This document shows positions 35,715-46,889 of a stretch of 64,000 nt of DNA, piece after piece (position 1 is the first letter of the stretch; every line of letters starts with the position of its first letter). Under the pieces are notes generated by a model. That model saw only the letters and a program-made list of their open reading frames with translations. It was not told the DNA's origin and did no database searches. This DNA comes from Siphonodentalium dalli (taxonomy: Eukaryota > Mollusca > Scaphopoda > Gadilida > Siphonodentaliidae). A program made the translations under genes and the position numbers. Location of the stretch: the NCBI GenBank assembly GCA_032622095.1, contig CP136063.1:29888987-29952986 (forward strand), written 5' to 3'.

Positions 35715-35733
35715 TCACCTAGTAATATTCATA

Positions 35734-36097
35734 CTCTTGAGTGCATAATAAACATACATGTACGATTATTAAAATCGAGGTAAAATTCCCACCTGTACAA
35801 TCGTTATTTGGTCCTGTACGTTTATTAAATTAACCAAAAGAAATAATTCACCAATCTTAAATTGTGTTATTCATAGATTTATGAACTCTGATTGTTGACA
35901 GTGATCAGCACTATCAATGAAAACTATTTCTGTCACATGGCATCAGTAAACCAGTCAGATGGTGCGTTTTGTTGGGAATTATGGTACTAATAGTTCCAGT
36001 CTGTACGTTTATTCCGCCCTGTACTATTATTCAGTTACGCGACATTTTCCAACCTGTACTATTATTCCACCCTGTACTTTTATTAGGCACTCAAGAG
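35734..36097. mobile_element. TA-flanked MITE, family B, second copy (inverted)
   Basis: CTCTTGAGTGC / GCACTCAAGAG termini with TA at 35732-35733 and 36098-36099. It is in reverse orientation relative to the copy at 18885-19225. It begins 20 bp after the DUF4806 stop codon. Confidence 0.88.
35747..35752 (+). terminator. Candidate poly(A) signal supplied by a MITE
   Basis: AATAAA lies 33 bp after the TAA of the usual last exon and inside the family-B MITE. No other AATAAA is closer. Confidence 0.45.
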
Positions 36098-36594
36098 TAA
36101 AGGGGGACTGTACCAAAATACAGCCATTTATGGGGCCATCTCCTACTCAACAGAATAAGTTTAATCGCTAACTCATGTCCATATTGAATCCATCCAGCCC
36201 CATTCTGTTGTTTCAGTGCTACAGGTCAAAATTCTGGAGTAGCATGTCCATATATGGAGCTTTTGAATATTCATGACTTCCATATATGGAAATGCTACTC
36301 CAGAACTCTAACCTGTAGCACTAAAACCATGAAACGGGCTGGATGGATCCTATATGGCCGTGACTCAGTGACAAGGCATTTATTTGCAACAAATTAATAA
36401 ATATGAGCCAGGAATAAGAGCCATAAACTCATTTTCATTGTAATTACCATCTTGTTTACATCATTCATAGAGCACATGAGTGTATTTTGCACTTATTCCT
36501 GGCTCAAATTCATTAATTTGTTGCATATATTCTGTTGAGTATAATAGGAGATGGTCCTATAAATGGCCAGATTAAGGGTGCATTCCCCCTTTAA
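36098..36594. mobile_element. TTAA-type fold-back element (~497 bp)
   Basis: Termini AAAGGGGGACTGTACC / AGGGTGCATTCCCCCTTTAA, with long matching arms ('ggccatctcctactcaacag' and its complement near 36530). The right TTAA is intact (36591-36594); the left is reduced to TAA where the family-B MITE abuts. An inner hairpin 'catatatgga' lies around 36215-36290. Confidence 0.8.
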
Positions 36595-37787
36595 CATATG
36601 TTATCAACTTATCTCTCTGCCAGATTATATTTTGTTGTGTTCAGTCTCTATGCATATACCTTGGAACCTTTCATCAAGTTTATATCAACAAACATTCTGG
36701 ATTATTAGCACTATTGTACTGCTTATATTCATATTGGTTTTATCAAGAAAATATGTTGTTTCAATTTATGTGACCACACAGGCCTTAAGATTCGGCAAGA
36801 ATCACAAAATCAATTCTCGTAATGATTCTCGCGAAACTTTTCCATTTTCAGTGCCTTATGACTAACTTGATTCGGCATTTGGTTCTTGCAAAATTAAATT
36901 TATTATACTGCTTCTTGCATATTGTGATCTTCTATTACTGTCTCTGTAAACAGACATTTTTTTCATGGAAATGCATAGAAATTGAATCCAACAGAAAATA
37001 ATCTGGTAGTGTGTTTAGGAAATTTAGGTTGATGTAACAATTGATTGGTGTTTAAACTTCTTTGGTGTCTGTTCTTCTAGTGGTCCAGTGCATTTATGAT
37101 TTTACCCAGGAACTTGTTAGAGTATTTTGTTAGTTATATGCCCGGGTATCTGATTTTCGAGAAATAATTTCTCAGAATGAGCAAAAATCTTTATGTCTTA
37201 GTAACAAAAGATTGAGCACAAAACAAATGCATACTTTATACAATTTTGTTATTGAGAACACTAATATATTCTTTAATAAAATGTGTGTTCCATGGTCTGA
37301 ACTGTTTTTTTTTATTATAAAATTCACGCTCTAGGACATGTGGTATGCAATGAACACATAACTCATTTAATAGGAAAGATCAAATACATTTACATGACGA
37401 TGTTGATGACTTTTAATTGCAATGATAAAACATTATTTTTAAATATCTAATATTAATATATCTCAGAAAATAAATTGACAAAACAGGATTTTTCATTGGA
37501 CAATCTTTGAATCTGGTTGATGGGGCGAAATTAAATTGGCCGAACTTGGCAACAGCCAAGCATGCTTTCAGAAAACAAATGATCTTAAACTTAAATTTTC
37601 TGCTATAAACAATCTACAATCAAGAAAAAACTTCATGTCCTAGCTAATATTTACGTTTAAAATAAATGATGCGAACACAAAATAATACTGCATAGATAGG
37701 CAGATAAAATATGGACTTTGGCTCATTCTGAAAAATTGAGGCTCCAAAATCAGATAACCTCCCATTTTTGACGCCATAACTCGAAAA
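36595..37787. other. No gene seen
   Basis: AT-rich, no domain-bearing frame. A 100-codon frame at 36563-36865 overlaps the fold-back element and has no support. Confidence 0.5.
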
Positions 37788-38770
37788 ATACTCAACAATA
37801 AGTGAATTAGCCATCTCAAGCGGAAATGCCTCAATTGTTTTTAATGACGTATTTGCCCCCCCCACTCTATTTAGAAATGGATTTTGATTTTGTCGCGTTC
37901 CTTAGAGTATGGATGCAAGTTGGTCGGACTTGAAAACGTTCCACACATAAAAATGTCAGACCAACTGGCATCCATACTCTATAAATGGAACACAACAAAA
38001 TCAGCATCCATTACTTATATTTACACTCAACCAAGTCAACTAGCAGATTAATAGAGCATTCAGCACCAATTTCCAACATCATTCTCGAAGCTCATTGCAA
38101 GTTGCTTCTACTCAAAAATGGAACAAGTAGTGTTCAGCGTGAGAAATTTCATGCGAAAAATGTCATGCCCACATCTACGGCACTTGTCAGTGGGTTTCGT
38201 GCAGTTATTTCAATTATAGTATTTACACTCACACAAGCATTCGCATTGTGGAACATGAATGCAGGATGTAGGTTGGTCGAAATTATGTCACATGACGTCG
38301 CGCGCTGAGTCCCCAACTTGCATCCATTTCTATGTATACGCAACTTGCATCAAGTCATGAGAACGACACGTAATGCTCTTTAAATCTTCCAGTTGACACA
38401 GTTGAGTATAAATAGAATTAATGAATGTTGATTTTGTTGCGATCCATAGAGTATGGATGGTTTCAGATGTTAGAACCAACTTGCATCCTTGTGTCTTTGG
38501 AACACAATCAAATCAACATCTATTTCTCATATTATAAATTACAACATATCAACCATTGTATCTTGGTATATATCGATTCACCTTGTTGTCATGTACTGAC
38601 TCAAGATATTAACTATTAATGTGGGTAACAGAAAAAGAGATGAATTTATTAGTGAGATGTCTACGTCGTGTTTACAATAGAAACCATTTATCCTGGGCAG
38701 GGGCAAATACGTCATCAAACATGATGGAATCGTTTCCGGTTGAGACGGCCAATTCACTTATTCTCGGAAA
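37788..38770. mobile_element. Fold-back element containing two AGAGTATGGATG hairpin units
   Basis: The outer arms 'aataagtgaattagccatct' to 'gacgtatttgcccc' (37798-37860) are mirrored at about 38703-38765. Inside, an 'agagtatggatgcaagttgg' palindrome (37878-38010) and a diverged second copy (38425-38530) suggest nested insertion. Confidence 0.75.
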
Positions 38771-39930
38771 GGTTTCTGTTCTGTAATCATGAAAATGAAA
38801 TCTACAAAATTTACATGAAATTGAAAGGACTAATGAATTTGAATTATTGATATCCCTCCCTTAAAATCCATAAATTGATGATTTGACTAAATTTCCCGAA
38901 TTTTATTCCACAAAATTCACCCATTTATCCTTTTCTTATTTTTAGAATGTTGTTACATGGAGATTTTATGTACTTATTCCTGCAAAGAAAAATTCCGTTG
39001 CATTTAGTTCCGGGTACCGGTAATACAGGGACATTGTTAGAGGGTTCCAACTGGGGGTGGTGAGATCATAAAAATTTCCAACTATAGCCTAGGAATTAAG
39101 TAATGCAAAATTCCAATATTGGCTTAATGATTTGGGTTTCTACACCCCACCCCCCTGTGTCTGCAGTAATACCATAAAAGCACTGGACAGTGAAAGTGAC
39201 TAAATTGATAATCAATGTCATGGTGTATAATTAGAATTAATTATAAACAACTCAAAAAAAGTTAGTTCCCCCTTCATATAAAATCCTGTATCTCCTATGG
39301 TATTCACCTGATCGTTTCAAAATGTAGAACATGTTAAAGGAAGAACATTGTGGGAGTTAATTATCCATATGGTTTTCTTATCTTATTCTGATTGTCGCTT
39401 GATTGGAAAAATTTTCATTTTCAAAAATCACTTTCAACTTTGATGCTCAACAGAATCAACTTTTGCTGGGATAACTGTGTGAACATTGTTAAGTGTCAAC
39501 AGCCTTATTACTGCATGGAATGTTCTTGAACATGACCAGTGGTCAATTTGTGGCTGTCAAGGTTAATATTGTTAGGCCAATATATTCTCTTATATATGCG
39601 AGGCTCCCTATGGGAGACTCACGTACAAAAAAGAATGCATTGGCACAGGGTTTTTCAAAAAATTTCAGTAAGCTCCAGTCATTAAAGGGTTAACAAATAC
39701 TGATCACCCATTTTACCCATCAACACACGATTCCGTTGAAAGTGTAATTCTTGAAAATGGGAAATTTTCCAATCAGAAGCAGGTTAGAAAATTATCGGGG
39801 TAAATAACTACCACAATGTACTGCATTTACCATGTTCTAAATTTGTTCAATGCATCAGGCAGATTTACGTCAAATTATATAGTAGCTATCTTGTATTTTT
39901 TGGAAAAGTGATGTTTAATGACAATTGTTA
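38771..39930. other. No gene; fragment of the 43.6-kb fold-back element
   Basis: 39585-39695 shares 'attctcttatatatgcgag', 'gaatgcattggcacagggtt' and 'aaagggttaac' with the element at 43621-43872. The rest shows nothing I can support. Confidence 0.55.
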
Positions 39931-40736
39931 TAGTCTCGGCAGTGCTGTGGGGGTGACCATCGCACATCAGGGAAATTTATGCAACCATCATTTTATTATA
40001 GGATAATTACTCTAGTTTTCGAATTCAGAGGGTGCCGAGCCGAGATAGGTGACAAAATGTCATTTTCGCTATGTTTCATAGGGTACCCTACCAAGAAATA
40101 GACACATTTCAGCGGTTTGATAGGCAATAGACAGCTGGCTGACCGGGCATCAAAATGGAAAAGAATGAACACATCAGGGTAGTTCCAGGCCAGTTTTGAA
40201 AATTTGGTACCTGTAACAGGTATGGGCGTCTTGCGTCAACTCTGTACAAATACCGGTAGAGTATATCAGTCGAATTCTTCCAAGTTATATATTTTTGGAA
40301 ATGAAAGGGTTTTCCATACCAAATTCTTTCTATTAATATATATTTGACACATGACACTTTGCCTGAATCACCATGCATTTTTGACGCCCCTCGTAACGTT
40401 CTATACCATGAAGTCACCAAATCAGAATGAAAGCATGAAAACAATGTTGAATCTGATTAAGTGTCTACATTCGTTCTATAATTTGCAAATATGTTTACAA
40501 TCTTTCTGATTTTGATACACTGTTAACCAGTTTGCTAATGCCTGTTGACCTTTAAATTTATGTCATTTTTTTGGTAGGGTGCCCTATGAAACAGTAAAAA
40601 GTTATATTTTGTCACCTATCTCAGCTCGGCGCCCTCTGAATTTGAAAACTAGAATAATTTTCCAATATTATAAGAAAATGATGGTCGCATAAGTTCTCCC
40701 GGTGTGTGACGGTCACCCCCAGCACGGCCTAGACTA
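39931..40736. mobile_element. Fold-back element (~806 bp)
   Basis: Termini TAGTCTCGGCAGTGCTG / CAGCACGGCCTAGACTA. The arms of about 170 bp share 'gggtgaccatcgcaca', 'cagagggtgccgagc' and 'tttcatagggtaccctacca' with their complements near 40560-40720. No coding content. Confidence 0.85.
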
Positions 40737-40972
40737 ATAGACTCTGTGTTTCAATTTTTTCCCCAGTCAATCTTGACTGGAGCTTGAACTTCCTGTATCT
40801 CGCATTATCTGGCAATATCGATCAATAAAATTTTGTCCTATCGATCGAACTGGACACTCGACTAACTGAAATTGTGAATTTTTACAACCGACATATTTGA
40901 GGTAATTCTTTCTATTAAATTTGTTGAAATTAATTATAAGAAATCATTGTATTTTTTGTTCTTTTTATTGGC

Positions 40973-41073
40973 TTATAAAAGTGTAAGTGGCTGCACAACA
41001 TACTTGGTATAATTTTGCTTTGCAAGTTTGATCAATTTATACAGTATTGATTGGCCACTTACAATTTTATAAA
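40973..41073. repeat. Imperfect hairpin (TATAAAAGTGTAAGTGGC)
   Basis: 'ttataaaagtgtaagtggc' pairs with 'gccacttacaattttataa' across about 60 bp. Confidence 0.7.
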
Positions 41074-41094
41074 CCCATAAATGCCACAGGCCTC

Positions 41095-41870
41095 TGGGGA
41101 TAAATACCAGATATACCATTATATACTACAGTGACAAGGTTCACAAGTCCGATTTTTGGAAAAACACACCATCCATCATATTCCTCATATATTCTCAAAA
41201 TCTTTCCTCTCAGTCACAATATATTGCATTGTGTCTTATTGGCCATGAAATTTCCTTTCTTTTGATGTATAATTTGATAGTATCAATGAAGGGAAGTTGA
41301 GATATCGTTTCGAAAACTAGCAAATCCTACCGATGAAAAGCAGTCATCAGTCTCCCTGTCCGGTAAGTAGTGATTATACACGGATACTAATTCAATTATT
41401 ACAATCACAATAACCCAACTTATGAATTCCTCATGCGATATTTCGACTTCGCTTGATAAATAGACTATGTAAAGTTATGTTATATAACAAACGAAAGAAA
41501 ATTGTATGCCCTATAACACACACTAGGGCATATTTCGGCTGAGTTGACAATTTTTTTGAATTATGGAATATATTAGGTGGACAGGGAGACTGACACCCTG
41601 TTTCAGTCCCAAATTTACAGTAGATATTGCAAGTTTTTCGGTATGATGTCTCAACTTCCTTTATTTTAATATTATGGAATTATACATCAAAAGAAAGGGA
41701 AATTTCATGGTCAATAAGATACATTGAAATATATTGTGACTGATTTGAACGATATTGAGAATCTATGAGCAATATGATAGATGGTGTTTTTTTTCCCCCA
41801 AAATTGGACTCGTGAACCTTGTATAATATATATTGGTATATCTGGTATTTTTCCTCGGGGACCTGTGATA
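41095..41870. mobile_element. Fold-back element (~775 bp)
   Basis: The left arm (41100-41345: 'ataccagatataccatta', 'ccatgaaatttcctttctt', 'gtctccctgtccgg') is mirrored at 41565-41860. The centre (41350-41560) is unique AT-rich DNA. Confidence 0.85.
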
Positions 41871-42881
41871 ATTGCAACAAAAAATACGTTGATTATATAT
41901 ACATGTAGTTGTCTATTCAACTTTCCGTGATGTGTGTAACTCATTAACGTAGCTCCTTTTTAGAAAAAAAGTGGTTTGATTTAAAAACAGGAGTCCTACT
42001 ATTTTTCGCTCAGTTTTAAATTTGCCCACCCATGGGTATGCAAAAAAATAGTACTGCGCGAATTTTAATAAGAGTAAGGTATTTATTGTTATGCTTTCCT
42101 CTTATCTTGTATTGGCTGACTTTTGTTAATTATGGTGCATGCATGTTGCGGGCCACGTTCTGCTTAATGCAGCTGAATAACCTATAGCTGATTAATAAGA
42201 GTTATTACATAGTGTGTAAATGATGATTTATTGTATTAACAATGTGTTGGAATAAGTGGCTTCTTTTGGTGTTCTCTTTCTTTAATGAATTTAATTGTCT
42301 GATGTGTTATCCAATAGAGGAATAATAATGCCCCTAATCTAATGTCCATATGTCTGTATCAAGCTTTTTAACAGTACTCTTTGGGTAGCACTGGTTTCTC
42401 ATTGGTGGGGTGTTGTTCATCCAGTGGTTCTCCTTGTTAGAGAATGCAGTTATCGAGGTGGATCTTGTTGGTGGTTCTCCCCAAAGGAGTTATTTGTAGT
42501 GGTTATCCACAGGGGTTCCTCTTAAACTTGATGATTATATTGTGAGGGTATTGTTTATGGATCTCATTAGTTGAGAATGGCCGAATGTGGTAGTTTTCCT
42601 GGTGGTTATCTATTTTTTGGGGTGTGGCCTTCTCGGTCTGGGAGGTTCCAGCTAAGTGAATGAGTGGTAATGGTTTTCCAGGTGATTCTCCACTAGTTCT
42701 ACACCTGTTATGGGCATGACTACACCATATTTATTGTCCCCAGATAAATCACCAGTGTTCATGCACTTGTCGACTTATAATTTGCCAATTATTTTGGTAT
42801 ATTGATTGCACATGAATATGCAGGTTGTTTGTATTTAACTGGATTTATGGTCCTTGTTGAATACACGTGGTTAAACGAATT
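41871..42881. other. No gene seen; degenerate GGTTCTCC words
   Basis: 42395-42700 has recurrent 'gtggttctcc(a/c)' and 'ggtggttatc' phrases that may be an old minisatellite. No coding frame. Confidence 0.45.
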
Positions 42882-43170
42882 AAAAGGGTCTCGGACAAAA
42901 TTGCCGATGAAGATAGGAAACTCTAAAATCAAGTGGTAATACGGTCAAATTTCGTGATACTTTAGTGATAATATGGCCATATTTTGTTGAACCAAATGTT
43001 GATAAATAAAACAATTTGAGAACTTTGATACCATACATGTAGTTGACAGTGGTTAGCATTATTTTGTTGCAATAAATCGATTCTGATAACTAAAGCGTAT
43101 TTTGAAGAAATGTTGTTGTTGTTGTTGTTGTTGTATCTTGATGGTATGGTGACAGTCTGATCGGATAACG
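42882..43170. mobile_element. TTAA MITE family 1, partial copy with (TTG)n
   Basis: 'gccgatgaagata', 'gtggtaatacggtcaaat' and 'gataactaaagcgtattttg' match the right half of the copy at 61730-62163. The 'gaagaaatgttgttg' segment has expanded here into a (TTG)n run at 43111-43132. Confidence 0.75.
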
Positions 43171-43620
43171 CTATTTTCAGTGTCTACCCAGACGAGATTG
43201 GTTAATACTGTGTCCCATATTCCGTTTTATTACCGCGTTGCGCCCGTTGTCGAGGGAGACATTGAGATTTGTCACCCGCTCGAGAACGGAATGTCTCCCG
43301 AGGAGCGGAAATGTCTCCACTTGTTTATTTGACAGAATTTCATAGATTATGAATTTCCTGATTATGTGTTAACAGCCTAGATAGTTTGAAGAAAAGTGTG
43401 ATCCAATAATTGTTGCTATATAATAGTTAAATTTTTGGCTTCTAAGCAGCCTTTTTATAATACATTTGTCCAAAATGTTATAGTTTATGTTAACTTGTTA
43501 AAGTTCAATGATATGCAATATATGATTGTTTGTTTCATTGTTATATTGTTTATTGATCATATTTTAAATGGAGTAGTAATAGAATAAAGATAATTTCACA
43601 AGTGAATTATGTCACTATTT

Positions 43621-43872
43621 ATCCCTTTACCCAACAGAAGGGCCCTGTGCCAATGCATTCTCTTATATATGCGAGTCGACCATAGGTCGCCTCGCATATA
43701 TAAGAGAATGCATTGGCACAGGGCATAACTGTAACTATCACAATGTGGTCAAGGAGCCGGTTCCAATGATATCCATATTTGTATGGTTCTATTGAGACAG
43801 ACCGAAGATATTTTAGGCTGTTGAAGCTTTATTTGGCCGGTTTTGGCCGGTTTGTTGGGTAAAGGGTTAACT
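43621..43872. mobile_element. Small fold-back element (CCCTTTACCCAACA)
   Basis: The ends 'tccctttacccaaca' and 'tgttgggtaaaggg' face each other, the right one followed by TTAA. Inside, a 'gccctgtgccaatgcattct' palindrome spans 43647-43728. Confidence 0.8.
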
Positions 43873-43971
43873 AGTGCATTATTTATTCATACACACTATC
43901 GTATTTTATGCATCATCAGTATTATGGCAATATTATTTGGATTTCTGGTAAATCAGATGTTTATAGTGGAA

Positions 43972-44122
43972 TATAATAATCACTTTATTGAACTGGTGAC
44001 GTGAAATAATTCATTCGAGTCAGGGGCTATTTTGTAAAACCCTTGTTTGTACAATGTCCCTGGCTCTAATGCATTATTTCGTGTCACCAGTTCAATCAAG
44101 TGATTATTCTCTATATAATGAC
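43972..44122. repeat. Hairpin with ~50-bp arms
   Basis: 'aataatcactttattgaact' to 'agtcaggg' pairs with 'ccctggctctaatgcatt' to 'aatcaagtgattatt'. Confidence 0.85.
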
Positions 44123-44600
44123 ACATAGCTTTTGCTATTAATGTCTGAACTCAAAAGCAACAATAATTATTTTATTTTACATTATAAATTCCTGATTGAT
44201 TCTTCAATAACATATTCTTCATTCAAATCTTATTTGGCTTCAGATGTTCGCTTTACAAAATTATGTGCTATGTTTAGTTCTAGATTGTAGCTGAGAGTTG
44301 TAATATTAACTGGTGGCCCAATTTTCCAAGAAATTTCCATGCAGCAGATATTTTGTTGATTATGTTTGATCAAAAAGCTTGAATGAATGTGATTATACCT
44401 TATTCTCAAATTTAATTTATATATAATTCAGTCTATCCTTTGAGCAACCTCTTTATTAGTATTTATTAATATACTGTTAATTTATCTCTAATTGCATCAA
44501 TAAAGTTTATGTATCATCTCACTTAAGTCCTATATTTATAATTGCATTCCTTCCTGGATACTAAAATGTCATTGTGGCCACTATGGAATTAATCATTAAG
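44123..44600. other. No gene seen
   Basis: AT-rich lead-in to the CAACGTT array. Nothing supportable. Confidence 0.5.
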
Positions 44601-44639
44601 TTTCCAACATTATTTAAATTTTTGAGGAAACGTCCTGAA

Positions 44640-46867
44640 TTCAACATTGAGTGAATGTTTATTCAACGTTGAGTGAATGTCCTGAAATTCAACGTTAAGT
44701 TTCAGAACATTATTTCAGCGTAGATTCAAAATTAAGAAAACATTCCGAAATTCAACGTTAGCTTTCCAACATTATTTCAACGTTGAGTGATTTTCCCAAC
44801 ATTCAGCTTATTTCCAACGTTATTTTTATCACTGATTCAACATTGAGCGAAAGTCAAAAAATTCAACCATTTATAGGTTTCCAAAGTTATTTCAAAGTAG
44901 AGTCAATGTTTCAAAATTCAGCGTTAGGTTTCCAACATTAATTCAACGTTAAGATAACGTCCCGAAATTCAACGTTAGGTCTCCAACGTTATTTCAACAT
45001 TGATTCAACGTAGAATGAACGTCCAAAAATTAAACCGTTAGATTTCTAACGTTATTTCAACGTTAAAATAACATCCAGAAATTCAACGTTAGGTGTCCAA
45101 CGTTATATCAACGTAGATTCAACGTTAAGATAACGTCCCGAAATTCAACGTTAGCTTTCAAACGTTATCCCAACGTTGATTCAACGTTAAAATAACGTCC
45201 AGAAATTAAATGTTAGGTTTCCAACGTTAATTCAACGTTGATTCAACGTAGAATGAACGTCCAAAAATTAAATCGTTAGATTTCTAACGTTATTTCAACG
45301 TTGATTCAACGTTAAAATAACATCCAGAAATTCAATGTTAGGTTTCCAACGTTATTTCAACATTGATTCAACGTAGAATGAACGTCCAAAAATTAAACCG
45401 TTAGATTTCTAACGTTATTTCAACGTTGATTCAACGTTAAAATAACATCCAGAAATTCAATGTTAGGTTTCCAACGTTATATCAACGTAGATTCAACGTT
45501 AAGATAACGTCCCGAAATTCAAACGTTAGCTTTCAAACGTTATCCCAACGTTGATTCAACGTTAATATAACGTCCAGAAATTAAACGTTAGGTTTCCAAC
45601 GTTAATTCAACGTTGATTCAACGTAGAATGAACGTCCAAAAATTAAACCGTTAGATTTCTAACGTTATTTCAACGTTGATTCAACGTTAAAATAACATCC
45701 AGAAATTCAATGTTAGGTTTCCAACGTTATTTCAACATTGATTCAACGTAGAATGAACGTCCAAAAATTAAACCGTTAGATTTCTAACGTTATTTCAACG
45801 TTGATTCAACGTTAAAATAACATCCAGAAATTCAATGTTAGGTTTCCAACGTTATATCAACGTAGATTCAACGTTAAAATAACGTCCCGAAATTCAACGT
45901 TAGCTTTCAAACGTTATCCCAACGTTGATTCAACGTTAATATAACGTCCAGAAATTAAACGTTAGGTTTCCAACGTTAATTCAACGTTGATTCAACGTAG
46001 AATGAACGTCCAAAAATTAAACCGTTAGATTTCTAACGTTATTTCAACGTTGATTCAACGTTAAAATAACATCCAGAAATTCAATGTTAGGTTTCCAACG
46101 TTATTTCAACATTGATTCAACGTAGAATGAACGTCCAAAAATTAAACCGTTAGATTTCTAACGTTATTTCAACGTTGATTCAACGTTAAAATAACATCCA
46201 GAAATTCAACGTTAGGTTTCCAACGTTATATCAACGTAGATTCAACGTTAAGATAACGTCCCGAAATTCAACGTTAGCTTTCAAACGTTATCCCAACGTT
46301 GATTCAACGTTAATATAACGTCCAGAAATTAAACGTTTGGTTTCCAACGTTAATTCAACGTTGATTCAACGTTGATCGAATGTCCCAAAAATTCAATGTT
46401 AGATTTCCAACATTATCCCAATGTCAATGTCAGCTTTGCAACGTTATCCCAATGTTGATTCAACATTGAGCGAACATAAAAAAAATCAACGTTAGGATTC
46501 CAACGTTATTTCAACGTTGATTCAACGTTGAGTGAACGTCCCAAAATTCAACGTTAGGTTTCCAACATTATCCCAACGTCGATTCAACGTTGAGCGAACG
46601 TCCAAAAATTCAACGTTAGGTTTCCAATATTTTTCCAACGTTGATTCAACGTTGATACAACGTCCCAAAATTCAACGTTAGTTTTCCAACGTTGATTCAA
46701 CGTTGACTCAACCGTTGATTCAACGTTGACTCAACCGTTGATTCTACGTTCACGTCCACGAGCAAACTGGACCAATCGCCAACGTTATCTCAACGTTATT
46801 TCAACGTTGAATCAACGTTGAGCCAACGGTTGATTTTACGTTGGATCAACGTAGGGATGCTATCTGG
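44640..46867. repeat. CAACGTTGATTCAACG array with ~375-bp higher-order period
   Basis: Short palindromic 'caacgttgattcaacgtt' units are organised in ~125-bp blocks. The marker 'cgttagatttctaacg' occurs near 45034, 45272, 45397, 45648, 45771, 46020 and 46146. Every second interval sums to 372-376 bp, that is three 125-bp blocks. Edge units are more diverged than central ones. The right edge ends at TGCTATCTGGG (46857-46867), the complement of the left end of the 4468 block. Confidence 0.92.
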
Positions 46868-46889
46868 GTGGTATCTTAGCGTAGCGATG

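Noticed and set aside
18885-36097. Inverted family-B MITEs as the ends of one 17-kb composite transposon holding the transposase and DUF4806 genes
   Set aside because: Each MITE has its own TA duplication, and the left one is nested inside another MITE, so they are better read as independent insertions.
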